Notes: generated by a model from the letters alone, not told the origin. A stretch of DNA of 48,206 nucleotides from Zygnema cylindricum (GCA_037447655.1 JBBHKE010002091.1:1-48206); one strand, 5' to 3'. Positions 30,359 to 42,054 are shown, counted from the first letter of the stretch. Made by a program: numbers and translations.

Positions 30359-32312
30359 GTATGTCCTTTTGAGATGCTTATAACCAAATCTAGCTAAAGA
30401 AGCAGATTATTTATAACAAAAGTTTGTAGTCGATGTGTAAATGGTGTGGTCTCAAATTAAAGATTGACTAGAAAATAAAGGGAGTGTAGAAATTAATGGT
30501 TTTAAAGTATTTTCTAGGTCTGAATAGAAATAAAGAAGCCGAGGCAGTCTACCTATAACTTCTCTTTCCAAACTCTCAAACTTGTCGCAGTCACTAAGAA
30601 ATTGGAGAGGAAGCTAGAGCCATGGCTACCTAGGCTATCCTGATGTTTACGGGAAATTTATACTAGTTAGGGAGGAGATTATTTACTAAAAGGTATATGC
30701 CGGCCACAGGATTTGATCGTAGTACCTGCCGGCCGACAGATAGTAGATAGCCGGTAGCCTTAGCCGTTAAGTCTAGAAGTAGTCTTACGCATAATATAGT
30801 ACCATAATTAATTAAACAATAATTCGTAGGATAAATCATTTAACTATAATTGTTAAGAGGATACATAGATCTGGTATGTAAAAGTACGAATTGCGGTACG
30901 GATAAAGAATCAATACCGCGCATAGATTTCGTAAGCGAAACAAATACCACGTATGTATTTTTTACGGCTACGATAAAATACGAGTTTAATCGGACGGCCG
31001 GAATTAGCGCCAAGATCGCGGAAGAAGAATTCGGCGGTTTGTGGGCATTGCCACATCGGATAACACGTGGCGATGTTACATTGGAGCGCGGCATCTCCGA
31101 GGATTAAAGGAGCGAATCCGGACATACCACGTGTCGACATCTAGGCCATGTCGTACAGTGTCCGTACATAAAGTACACTGGTAGTTGTACTTTTGCGTAC
31201 GGAACTGTAATCTGATTGGTTCCGTACATCAGTAGATAGAGTCTGTGAGAGAGATAGGACTTAGAAAAATTAGAAAATAGGACCCTCTCTCCCGGAGAGC
31301 TTCTGTACAAAAGGTCAACTTTGACCCTCCATAACTTATTGCTCAGGGGAGCAAATTCAGAGATTCTTTTTGCTATCGACTCAAGGGAGTATTGTCTTCA
31401 CAGGGGTGAAGTTGGTCAGGTATTTGTCTATCAAGGTGGCAGTTATTTTTGCTGAAACACAAAGGGGTCAGGGTTATCCTAGAGGCTTCTTGGAAGCTGT
31501 CCATTCTGAGGACTTATGGAGGTCTCAGGGTTTCAGATGGATGATATCCTTTCAACCACAACAAGTTAGTGCAACTTTGTCAATTTGGTATTTACCCAAT
31601 CTTGTGTTTTTTTCTGGCCGGATAAAAAGTTTTGTGTAAAACTACATCAAATTTCCAAAATCTATTGCCTAATCGTTTATACACTTTATATTTATGAATG
31701 GTGTTCACACGCAAAATCTAAACTATGCGAAAGAATTTCTTGCATAGTAAACTCAACTGCTTGAAACGTCGAAATAGTGTCATTAGAAGTGTGGTGCCAA
31801 ATGTATATAATCATCGATTTGAGGTCCTAGACTTGTCACAAGAAAAAACATCTTACAAGGGAATTCTGATTTTCTGTAATTTATGCATGTCATAAAGAAA
31901 AAATTATGAGCAAGGTGAAGGTGAAGAAAATGTCAAACTTGTTTGTCCGTTTTTCGACTGTGGGCCTTGCCATGCATCTGGTTGGTTATAAAAACAAATG
32001 AAAGGAAGAACAAAAACAAACACCTCGTTATAGGTATGTTTTACATGATGATATTTTTTAAGGGTCCTTAGCATTTTCATATTTTGTGCATTCTCATAGA
32101 TAATGCAAATGTGGAGATTGATTTCACAATTGAATCTGTTTCGAGGATTTTTTATTTTATAGCTTGTATTTGTTAGTATATAACTTTGGAGCATTACAAT
32201 GGGATTGGAGATAATTGAACATCACTAGATGGCTTCGGTCTGACATATCGTGGTCCACTAACATTTTATCTCTCACTAATGGGATAAGTTGTACTTTGTT
32301 AAAATGCTGCAG
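30359..32312 (+). other. Intron holding a 1.05-kb repeat
   Basis: Intron between the EGF modules. It contains repeat copy 1 (30485-31535); the rest has no recognisable content. It ends in AAAATGCTGCAG. Confidence 0.5.
30485..31535. repeat. 1.05-kb interspersed repeat, copy 1
   Basis: Begins TGTAGAAATTAATGG and ends GTTTCA, so it has TG...CA termini like a solo LTR, but I see no target duplication. It is over 90% alike, by eye, to 34509-35557. It contains a GC-rich hairpin (about 30699-30738) with CAAATCCTG-like and CTAGACTTAACGG-like words on the minus strand, faintly like Pol III B and A boxes. A segment near 31150-31250 matches, inverted, the core of hAT copy 3. Confidence 0.75.
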
Positions 32313-32456
32313 TATCTCCATGCACGTTTACAGACAAAAACCCATGCACTACAGGAGAATGTGTGGACTCTACTAACCCAACCGGGAGCTACACGTGTAT
32401 TTGTCCCCTCGGCTATGTTTTGGACGCATCTGAAGGTCCAATTACGTGTGCATTCG
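32313..32456 (+). CDS. Mosaic gene exon: EGF-like module 2
   Basis: 144 nt, phase 1 at both ends, between ATGCTGCAG and TTCG|GTATAC. Encodes SPCTFTDKNPCTTGECVDST and GSYTCICPLGYVLDASEGP then ITCAF, a clear EGF-like module with six cysteines. It joins in phase both to a proline-rich exon at 32590 and to the LysM exon at 32722. Confidence 0.8.
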
Positions 32457-32589
32457 GTATACCTCCCCTCATCCATTTCCCCGTGTTAATAGCAAAGGAT
32501 GGTAGCTGATGTTATAAACACAAGACCTGCGCTCATTGTGCACAAGTTCTCAACTGTGAATTTTGCTTTCGTTGTTGTTTTTGTTGTAG

Positions 32590-32697
32590 ACTCCACTGTC
32601 AGACCGCAAATTTCCACCTTACCAATTCCTACACCCCCTTTTCCCCCCCTCCCTCTCTCCTTCCCTCCCTCGCCTTCCTCTCCCAACTGGAAATTAT
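32590..32697 (+). CDS. Mosaic gene exon: second proline-rich linker
   Basis: After TTGTTGTAG, in phase 1: DSTVRPQISTLPIPTPPFPP LPLSF PPSPSSP. Its own donor is unclear: only 24 nt separate a possible GT at 32698 from the next acceptor, too short for an intron. Either it is skipped, or it is read through the T-rich tract, or its donor has been lost. Parallels the hinge after lectin A. Confidence 0.5.
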
Positions 32698-32721
32698 GTT
32701 TTTTTTTGTTTTTTTTTATAG

Positions 32722-32837
32722 CCGCCACCCTCAGTGGACCGCTAAATTACACTATACCAGCTGGCTTCAATTTCAGCTGCGCCGAGATCAGTCGAGCTCA
32801 TGGGCTTAGATTGGTGGACTTCCAAAAACAAAATCCG
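32722..32837 (+). CDS. Mosaic gene exon: LysM 1, first half
   Basis: After a strong T-tract and ATAG, phase 1: AATLSGPLNYTIPAGFNFSC then AEISRAHGLRLVDFQKQNP. This matches the LysM start (Y.v..GdtC..Ia...gl....l...NP). Donor CCG|GTAGGC gives phase 0, but the second half needs phase 1. A GC donor four bases on (GTAG|GC) would restore the frame, so the junction is unsettled. Confidence 0.65.
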
Positions 32838-32975
32838 GTAGGCTATATATTTGATCTTCATAGTAATATTTGGAAGTGGGAGTTTGCAGTGTTTTAACAA
32901 TAGTCAAAGATCCAATAAAGTTAAAGGCAAAATATTGCTGATTTATTCGGCTGGGTGTGTTTGGCCGTGTTGCAG

Positions 32976-33062
32976 AAACTCAGTGTGCAAGTCGTCTTGG
33001 TGCAAAGACAGTTTTGAATGTGACAAATGCTCGCTCGTGGACTTTTTTATACAGTCAATAGT
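32976..33062 (+). pseudogene. Mosaic gene exon: LysM 1 second half and linker
   Basis: After GTGTTGCAG: TQCASRLGAKTVLNVTNARS WTFLYSQ, fitting the LysM end (NP..dC..L..G..l.V) and the aromatic start of a following LysM. The frame meets TAG at 33059-33061, overlapping a consensus GTGAGT donor at 33063. Phase does not match LysM 2 exactly. Confidence 0.5.
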
Positions 33063-33795
33063 GTGAGTAGAACCAGACATATTGATTCAACCCCATGTCT
33101 GTTTTAACCATCATTTTTATTTGGCGTGTGTGTATTTTTTTATTGAACAAAGACCAGCGTGTAAACACTACTTGGCAAGTTCAATGACAGATTCAAGACA
33201 TTGGAAGTGCAGAAAATTCTTGTGACATGTGTATTGATTCTTTGTGGCAGTGATGTTCTGATCAATAATTATACTTTCCTTCTACAGTTGTTGAAAAAAC
33301 GGGCATTTCAATTTGCAATACCTTATATTTTGCACCAGATAAAACCACACTATTATCATAGTGATTTCCGTATGGTCAACGCCAAATGAATGTTTAGATA
33401 TAGAAAAGTCAGCGGAAATGTGTTGGGTATACATTTTGTTGTGTGATATCAATGTTAAATTTCAGTTGTCATATTATATTTGTTACACATCTGAATTTGT
33501 TTTTTTTTTAAATTGTTTTTCTTTGATAATTTGGATGAGTCTACTCCCGTTTTTTCGTGTTTTATTTTTTGCCAGATGCAAGAAGGTATAGACATACATT
33601 TGATTTTCTAAAGTTCCCTGCTATTTTTTATTGAAGGTATAGAGTTACCTACAAGCATTCAAGTTATTTATATTGCATCAATTTCTTCCGAAACACACTG
33701 TGGTTTAAGCCTCCGTTTTAGATGTTGACTAGCTTAATACCCGTTGGATTACGGTTGTTGTTGAAGATAATATTGACACGTTTGCATAACCACAG
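33063..33795 (+). other. Intron before LysM 2
   Basis: AT-rich, no further feature recognised. Ends CATAACCACAG. Confidence 0.45.
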
Positions 33796-33903
33796 ACCGA
33801 TAACTGCGTGTCCATTAGTCGCCTATTTGGACTCTCTTCAAACAATGGAACAAACTCTCCGAACCTTGATCTCGACTGCAGTAGCCTCCACCCCAATCAA
33901 CAA
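33796..33903 (+). CDS. Mosaic gene exon: LysM 2
   Basis: 108 nt, phase 0 at both ends, between ACCACAG and CAA|GTACTT. Encodes TDNCVSISRLFGLSSNNGTN and SPNLDLDCSSLHPNQQ, a good LysM core (gDnC.sIs..fgls...lNp.ldC..l.pnQ). It is the last recognisable exon of the mosaic gene; what follows is noncoding, then an assembly gap and a repeat, so the gene's 3' end is missing or eroded. Confidence 0.7.
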
Positions 33904-34449
33904 GTACTTTTCCTTCTACTTCACATTACTTCTGATCGTCTCTTTTTGGGAAGGCACTCCACTATCGACTTTGTATGCTCGGGTAGCATACAAATATATT
34001 GTACTCTTCAATCTTAAAATTCGTTTTTTCTTCTTTTGGAATACTCCATGAACTAAATCTCCAGGAATGCATTATTGAAGTAAATTTTGGAAATTTTTGT
34101 TTGTTTGACGCGTTATATGCCTCACACATGTTGCGCTTATGATTTTCCAAGGCACCTACTGCAAAGTGTAAAAATTTAAAGCTAAATTTACATAGCAAAT
34201 GCGCGAAAGCCGAGAGACCTAATGCACGTCAGATTTTGACAACAGATTGAACAATATTCCATATCACCTAACCGGGAAGAGTTCTGATGGTTTGAGATTA
34301 TTTATAAATTGTTGTCATGCATAGTATACTCCATTTGCACTGTAGTGTTTCCCAGTTTCTCAGGGAAATATACCTCTATTTACAAACAACTATTAAATTC
34401 CCAGGCTGTTGAAGACGAAAAGGAAAAGGAAGTTCTCTTTATAATATAG
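33904..34449. other. No gene recognised downstream of LysM 2
   Basis: AT-rich sequence with no domain match up to the assembly gap; it may hold an intron and lost 3' exons. Confidence 0.4.
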
Positions 34450-34459
34450 NNNNNNNNNN
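34450..34459. other. Assembly gap (10 N)
   Basis: Ten Ns about 50 bp before the second copy of the 1.05-kb repeat; true size unknown. Confidence 0.95.
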
Positions 34460-34508
34460 TCCATCTGACGGAGCCGAAGAAATAAAGATAAGTCTGGATC
34501 TTTTATGA

Positions 34509-35557
34509 AGTAGAAACTAATGGTTTTAAAGTATTTTCTAGGTCTGAATAGAAATAAAGAAGCCGAGGCAGTCTACCTCTAACTTCTCTCTCCAACTCTC
34601 AAACTTGTCGCAGTCACTGAGAAATTGGAGAGGAAGTTAGAGCCATGGCTACCTAGGCTATCATGAGGTTTACGGGAAATTTATATTAGTTAAGGGATTA
34701 TTTACTAAAAGGTACGTGTCGGCCGCAGGATTTGATCCTGGTACCTGCCGGCCGACAAACAGTAGATAGTCGCTAGCCATAGCCGTTAAGTCTAGCAGTA
34801 GTCTTACGTATTATATAATACGATAATTATTTAAACATTAATTCGTAGGAAAAGTCATTTAACTATAATTGTTAACGAGATACATAGATCTGGTAGTGTA
34901 AAAGTACGAATTGCGGTACGGATAAGAAATCAATACCGCGCATTGATTTCGTAAGCGAAAAAAATATCGCGCATGTATTTATTACGGCTACGATCAAATG
35001 CGAGTTTAATCGGACGGTCGGAATTAGCGCCGACATCGCGAGAGAAGAATTCGGCGGTTTGTGGGCATCGCCACATCAGATGACACGTGGCGATATTACA
35101 TTGGAGGGCGGCATCTCCGAGAATTAAAGGAGCGAATCCGGATATACCACGTGTGGACATTAAGGCCATGTCGAAGAGTTTCTGTACATAAAGTACACCG
35201 GCAACTGTACTTTTGCGTACGAAAGTGTAATCTGATTGGTTTCCGTACATCAATAGATAGAGTCTGTGAGAGAGATAGGACTTAGAAAAATTAGAAGATA
35301 GGACCCTCTCTCCCAGAGAGCTTCTATTTAAAAGGTCAACTTTGACCCTCCATAACTTACTGCTCAGGGGAGCAAATTCAGAGATTCTTTTTGCTATAGA
35401 CTCAAGGGAGTCTTGCCTTCACAAGGTTGTAGGTGGTCAGAGTTTTTGTCTGTCAGGGTGGCAGTTGATTTTGCAGAAACACAAAGTGGTCAGAGTTGTC
35501 TTAGAGGCTTCTTGGAAGCTGTCCACTCTGAGAACTTATGGAGGTCCCAGAGTTTCA
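34509..35557. repeat. 1.05-kb interspersed repeat, copy 2
   Basis: Same orientation and full length as copy 1 at 30485, ending GTTTCA. The GC-rich hairpin (about 34718-34756) is better preserved here: TGTCGGCCGCAGG pairs with CCTGCCGGCCGACA. Could be a solo LTR or a non-autonomous element. No coding capacity. Confidence 0.75.
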
Positions 35558-35619
35558 TTAGGAAGGCAGAACTCTGCGTCGCCAAGGGTGAAGACGTTGA
35601 AGTGACAAACAATTAACGA

Positions 35620-38600
35620 CAACTTTTCCTTCTCCAATGAACAGAGCAAACTGCATCATTTCTTTGGGGACTCCATTCTTGCGGAAACATTGCCCTTACT
35701 TATGCCCCATAAACCACAAGCTTTGCACTTTGAGCCTTTGGCGGTATACTTGCTCTTGATCTCATTGGAGATATGGGCGTCATTAAACTTTGGGAGTATA
35801 ATTTGCCGCAGTTGAGATTGGGACATTTTAGAAGTTTCGCCTCGAGGAGTTGGCCAGTAGGTGTCTTTTGTCACTGGTGTTTTATCACCACCTCCTTCTC
35901 CTTTGAGCCATTCGTGTTGCCTCCGAGTATTTTCAGCTCGTTCCTTTATTTATTCCTTCAGTTTTAGAGCTAGCTCCGTTTTAAGTTTCTGGTTGCAATG
36001 CTTCCTCCCATGGCCTTTCTGTTGACAATTCAGGGAATTATAAAGAAACACCCTCTCGTCTGCTCCCATTGCTAATTCTTACCCAGCCTCAACCACTTGC
36101 TTCCCTTTAAGCTTCCGGAAAGCTTAAAGTTCAGCCTGTTCCGCCTCGTTCGGAGTTTTTACGGCGTCTAAAATTGCCGACCTTTAGTCCACGACCTTCT
36201 CCGCCCGGGGCCGAGTGGTGCCAGCTGTCATTGCCAACAAAATATCTTTGGTGAGTTGTGTGAAATGCTTGGGGCATTCGATGTCAGTGATACGCCTGGC
36301 TGAACAAATTACGGACATCGACAAAATATTTCGTTGCCATTGCCGAAGGTCAATGTTGGACAACTTCATTTTCTCACATTGGCTGGAGAGCCAATTGAAG
36401 AGAGTCTGGGGAGTTTCGTCCTTTAAACACCGGAATTTCGTTAATTCCTTGATTGCAGCCTGGTTTTTTTTTGTGTAGAGGATTCCCTAGATGTTCAGCA
36501 GAGTGGTACAAGGGTTGGGATTTGCAATCATTTGAGTTGCCGCCCAGGTTGCCGAAATGGCTTGTAGTTAGTTTACATAGGCTATTCCTTGTGCTTTAAG
36601 TTTCATGTCCTCTGAGTAGGTGGCCGTCACAGGCGTTGCTGCTGCAACAGCAAAGTCGGCCTCTTTTTGCAAAACCTCCACATCTAGAAATGGATCCGAG
36701 ATCTTGATGCTAGGGGCCATTAGGAGTGGTTGCCGCTCCTTATAATCAGCCTACGCCCCTCTTGGAAAGTAGTTGAACATCATAGGGTAAACCGTAGTCT
36801 CGAAGTCATCCATAAAGGCTCCTCCCGTATATTTATTGATTTCGGATTGTGTGAAGGATTTCTACAACAACTCAAAATCTGAAAATGCGATCCCCAAACT
36901 ACCTCTTGTAAAGATCTAGATTTCCCCCATTTCCTTGTCTTCCTCGTCAAGATTGGTGAACTCAAGAGAAAAAGGTCTGGTGGGGCTGACAAACTAAGTA
37001 GGGGAGATGACCCAGAGATTCTCTTCCTCCAGACCGGAACCGTCTCCTCCTCGGATAGAAGGTGCTGCCCGGAGAGGTGTTGATCTCCCTCCCACCGAAG
37101 AAGTACCAACGCCTGAAAATATGGTTGGAGGAAGGATGCTCCCCACCGAGAAAGGTCGCGCTCTTGAAAAAGATGTTTGATTTTCTGATCCTCTATATCC
37201 AATAGAGTATTGTTCTTCCCTAAGAACTGTCTCATTCGATAAGATGTGGAGACGCGGTCCGTTCAAAGGGAGTTCTAAGGGGATGGATTCTTCCTCCGGA
37301 CCGGAGCCCTCTCCTCCTCCGATAGAAGGTGCTACCCGGAGAGGTGTTGATCTCCTTCCCACCGAGGAAGTACCAACGCTTGAAAATATGTTTGGAGGAA
37401 GGATGCTCCCCACCGAGAAAGGTCGCGCTCTTGAAAAAGATAATTGATTTTCTGATCCTCTATATCCAATAGAGTATTGTTCTTCCCTGAGAACTATCTC
37501 AATCGATGGGATGTGGAGACGCGGTCGGTTCAAAGGGAGTCCTAAGGGGATGGATGGTGGTGGAGACAGAGACGACAAGGAACTTTGAGGAAAAGGTGTT
37601 TGTCTTTTGTTTTGCCTTAGGAATGTCTCGAGAGGAGGAGTTCCTGGACGGGAATATGGGGAACGCTTGTGAGGAAGTTTGTAGGCGCGGACGTTTTTGT
37701 AAGGTAAAACAGGCGGGTCTGGTGACCCACGGACTGCTGCCGTGGGAGAAAGGGATGGCGAAGGAGGGTTTGACGGTCTCAAGAGAATTTGGATCCTCTC
37801 ATCAAGTCGTAACTCCACCAAGGCTTCAACGGCTATAGAGATCTCCACTTAAATAAAGGTAGGCTCTTTCAGAGGAGCATCAACAGATTCTAGAGTTAAA
37901 TTTACACCTAAACCCCTCATGTTAGGTTCCTTGTTTCCCCCCCCTTCCCGCTAAAGAGGAGGCTTTCAGCTAGTCTCCGATGAAGGAACGTCAGGCTGAG
38001 TGTGGGCGATAGGGGAGGTTCCTTGAGCTGGCGCTTTGGAATGCGGCCTAATCCCGAGTCTAAGAGGAATCTGCCCGTTGAGAATCCCACTCGACCTACG
38101 CTAAGCTTCCCTAATGAGTTTTAATTCCTATTCCCATAAATTTTGCCTTTCTACCTTTGAGACCTCGTAATCTACCGTGGCACGTCCGACCCCCGTCGTA
38201 GCCTAGCCCTAAGATTTTAGAACTTCCACTATTTTCGAGCGCTTTTGACTTTTTCGGTCAGATTCGCTATCCCCATTCCCAAAATCTTAGGATCGTTAGG
38301 TCTGGTCCTCCACTGTCTTTTGAATAAATCTTCTTGACCTGACCCAGAACCTCTGGATCAGAAGGCTAGGATACCCAGAACCCTCCAGCACGGCGAACAC
38401 GTGGTGTTGATGAAGAAGGTTTCTTGGTGGAGACTGACACTAGAGTTGGGGAGGTCTCTTCCTTGGGAAGAGGTGTGAATCTCCCCTTGGTATCCCTATG
38501 GTCAAACCTCTTCCCTCTCTATGGCTATCGCGCTTCCCTCTCGCTACCCCCTTCTCCTCTACGAGACCGCGAGATGGTGTGTCCCTAGAAAGGCCTGCTT

Positions 38601-39250
38601 GATCTAGTGTCATAAGAGGAGGATGGAAGTGGGAGAGAATAGGGCGCCCTCCGCGATCTGTCTTTCACTAACATAGAAGAGCTACTCTCCGAAGAATTGC
38701 TCAAGATCTTCACCACCCCTCCCATATGTCTAACCAACCTGGCTGATATGTCCGAGCCACTCTCTGCACTAACTCCTTCTCCACCTTCACCTCATGGAGG
38801 TCGTGAAAGGCAAGGAGTGCCTTACAACCACGGCAAAAAGGATCCGCCAAAACCACAAGGTCAATCTGCATCTCAGCCTTGGGTATTTTAGATCGGGTAT
38901 GAAGCCCGATTTTTGGAAGAGGGACCCAAATGGCGCTCCCTCTAAGCTTGCCTCTTTCGCTGGGCTTTGGGCAACACTCGGTTCCTTTCTTGAGCTTGCG
39001 CCCTGGCATTCTTCTTTTCCTGGGCAAAGGCCCTGGCGGCCTCCGCCAAAGAAGGGAAATGGTTGGGAGTTAGGCTAAGAAGAGATAGGGGAGGAGGGGC
39101 CCTAGTTGGTTCCTTGGCCGGACTATCGAAGAGAGTCTTCATGTGGAGAGACTCCTTGGACATCTGAGACTTTTCCTGCCGTACGGGCTTCTCCTACCTA
39201 CCTTGCTTTTTAGATCCATTATCCAAAGTCTCTCCTCCCCTCATAATGAC
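35620..39250 (-). pseudogene. Decayed retroelement gag-like gene
   Basis: A long minus-strand frame can be followed with shifts. Near 39160-38710 are MSKESLHMKTLFDSPAKEPT and ADPFCRGCKALLAFHDLHEV. In 37848-36994 is a Pro/Ser-rich segment with a tandem repeat. In 36480-36180 is a helical part (ETPQTLFNWLSSQCEKMKLS). At about 36030-36010 is a CQQKGHGRKHC partial knuckle, then LKLKE-stop-IKERAENTRR, and at about 35740 CKACGLWG..., a second knuckle broken by a shift and a TAA. Several in-frame stops are TAA. No protease, RT or integrase was seen. Probably the gag of a Gypsy-like element; the class is not certain. Confidence 0.55.
37018..37551 (-). repeat. In-frame 267-bp tandem repeat within the gag-like ORF
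   Basis: Two units of 267 bp (89 codons), diverged at scattered positions, both translated in the 284-residue ORF 36994-37848. Each contains REEQYSIGYRGSENQ, FSRARPFSVGSILPP and GTSSVG.RSTPLR.APSI. A multiple of three, so the frame is kept. Confidence 0.85.
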
Positions 39251-40534
39251 AGAGGTAACGAAAGAAGAATTAATACAGGTAAGTAGAACTCACTTACAAC
39301 TAGAGAGATTTTAAAGTCAAAGCTCCTATCTCCTCTAATCCGAGCTGACAGGTTTTCTTTTCCGTAATATACTTATCCACTGGAAGTCTATAACAATATT
39401 TCCCTCAAAACCCACTGTCCCAATCAAAAGGGGTTGAAGTTTACTCTGGAACGGTCACTCCAAAGCAAAAGAGAACTCTAGACGTAGACTCAAATGCACT
39501 ACCACGCAGAAATATATAAATAAATATAATTTGATTTTTCAGATTTAGCAATATCACCTTGGCCCAAAAAGAAAATAAAAGAGATAAAACATGAAGTATA
39601 GCGAAGCAAGCTCAACATACCCCGACAATTAACGATGACAATGAAAAAAAGGCGACCCCTCTCTCGATGGTATCTTAAATAGGTATGGTACTCCTTCACC
39701 CCTCGGTGTCCGCAGTCATGCTGACCAGACTCTTCTCGTTTTCAAACAGCAAAAAGTCCAAAAATCACCCAAAAGAAAGATAGTGCCAACTACCCACCCG
39801 GACTATGACTCCCACAAAAGACAGATCCAAAACCAAGAAGGCAATAGAGTCAAAAAAAACAAAGGTTTTCCAAAGAAGGTTTGTTAGAATTTTTGAGGTT
39901 TTTCTCAGGAGACAGTACTGAAAAGCAGCATGTCTCCTTTGCCCTAAGTGCCTTATAAATCAACAGTTTGTCAAATCTCAGGTTAAAAAGTCAAAGCTCT
40001 GGTATCAGCCAATGACTAGCAAGCTAGTGTAATTGAACTGACATAAGACAAAAAAATCCCTACTACACTCGGGCAAAAATCTATGCTTCAGACTACGACT
40101 AGATCCGCAGCCGGATATATTTTTTGTTGCACTATTATAAGACAAATTCCTAAAAAGGACACTAAAGTGCTAGACTTTGACCTAATGTAATTAAAGGACC
40201 AAAAGTCACCTCCGTTTGAAACTGAATCCCTACTGACAGCAAGCAGCATAATCTGGATGCAAATCCCGAAAGTTACGTGGCAATCCAAAATGTACCCCTC
40301 ACGAGGGCTGCTCGCAAATAGTCCCATGTAACGAAATAACAATTTTTGAGACAATGTAACTTGGTCGTGCGGCCTTCGTTACGCGTGAAATAAAGTGCGT
40401 GCCGCTAATTTGAGAAAATCGAAGAATCTCATCATACCGGTTGCACTTTTTCCTCCGTATTGTGATGACCGTACAGGTTAAAAATGGCTCAAAAATCCTT
40501 GGTGATAAAAAAGTGTGCATGAAAAACACACCGG
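39251..40534. other. Noncoding retroelement flank
   Basis: No ORF with a domain. TGGTATCAG at 40000-40008 matches the first nine bases of the common plant LTR-element primer-binding site, then departs from it; if real, it would belong to the plus-strand gag that follows. Confidence 0.35.
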
Positions 40535-40729
40535 CTTCACATGGTGCATCCTTCTTCTTACGACATGGCTTCCTCTTCAGATGGATCCGAGGGTAAGATG
40601 CAATTCTGATTTTGTGGATAAAAGGACACCATGTCTTAATCTCATTTTCGAATCTTATACCACACGGAAATGAGAAATTTAGCTTTCAGATATCATGATA
40701 AATTTCAGGATAGGTTTGACCTTCGGGTC

Positions 40730-40734
40730 GCCTT
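40730..40734. repeat. Left target-site duplication of Copia element 2
   Basis: GCCTT, repeated at 44924-44928. Confidence 0.88.
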
Positions 40735-42046
40735 TGTTGTCCATAGCCATTTCTAGCCATGGATTCACCCTCGGAAGCACCACAGACTACCAAAAAGCAA
40801 CCTACTTTAAATCAGCACAGAATTCTACAGAAATAACAAAACACGCTGAAACTGCATCAACAGATAGTATCTAGGCTTTGGAATAACCTCAAAAAGTTTC
40901 AGACAATTATAATAAACAGAGCGATCACATCACCTAGTCAAAGTTGCAGAAAAACAGTCTGCCATAACTTTGATAAAACAGACTAACTTCACAATGAAGT
41001 AAAATACAGACCAGGCACACAATAGGCCTGCAAATCTGTGAAAATAATAAAAATTTAAAGAGGAACACACATGCAGAATTCCAGATAATTCTGCCAACTG
41101 ATATGAGAGTAATCCTCAGATAAAATTACCAAAAAACACCATAAACAGATTTTGGTCCAAAAGTTCCTATGACTAAAAATGACTAAGTCCTACAAATATA
41201 CACGAGCTCATTACTGAGTGTACGGAGGCATACCAGCCGTACGCAATCTACTAGCTACCTCTATTAATGTTAATAAACCCGAATACTTCGAGGTATGTCA
41301 AAAAGAGTAAATCTACACTAATAACTAATACAAATAAAGACAAACCATTGTTGTAAACATTTACAAAGTACACACAATCTTACAAAATCGTATGCCCAGT
41401 CATGCTGAGTCACTCAATGGAACTCCTCGAATTTCGTCAAACAATCCGGGACGTCCAAAATAAACATCGTGTGATTGACGCGATTTCGAGTCTCTACTAC
41501 TTGAAAAATATCGACGGCCTATATCCGCCGTCCGTCGATCGAAATCGACACCCTTGGTGTCGCGCCACGTGGTCATAAAAAATCCAAACGAAATCCACGC
41601 GAGTCGTCAAATATCCCACGGCGTCGCGAAGACAATTTAGTCATTCATGTCCACTTGTTAAAATAATAATTGTACAACCGAAATCATTTCCGTACCGCAG
41701 CCGCGTCCTTTGCAATAAATGCCGCAAATAAAGTGCACGTCATTTTTCATAAACGTCGCTTGTCGCATATAAATTACATTTGTTCAAATTATATGTTCCG
41801 TACCGGCGACGTACATTTCGTAAACTTCACATCGGATCGCGTCGCGATCCGCCGTCCATTTCTTAACGCACTCCGCGCCACTCAATTACTACCTCACGTC
41901 CCTTTAATTTTACTCGTACATTTACTCCCCCAATCCGCAAATCCATTCGAACCACCACATTACTTTCGATAATATATTACGCACGCGAAACGTCGCGTGC
42001 GCACAAAATGTCGAGTACGCACGAAACCAACTTTTCAAAAACAACA
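40735..42046 (-). repeat. 3' LTR of Copia element 2
   Basis: 1,312 bp. Minus-strand ends TGTTGTTTTTGAAAAG and ATGGACAACA. A plus-strand (antisense) frame of 100 codons at 41670-41972 is kept in both LTRs but lacks an ATG and is probably chance. Confidence 0.9.
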
Positions 42047-42054
42047 CTCCCCCG
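42047..42054 (-). promoter_or_regulatory. Polypurine tract of Copia element 2
   Basis: CGGGGGAG on the minus strand, abutting the 3' LTR. Confidence 0.75.

Noticed and set aside
36994-37848. 284-codon minus-strand ORF as a host gene
   Set aside because: Low-complexity Pro/Ser-rich repeat flanked by gag-like fragments and zinc-knuckle remnants; better explained as part of a retroelement gag.
40000-40010. TGGTATCAGCC as a classical primer-binding site
   Set aside because: Only nine bases match the usual site and no LTR end could be defined next to it; kept as a note, not called.
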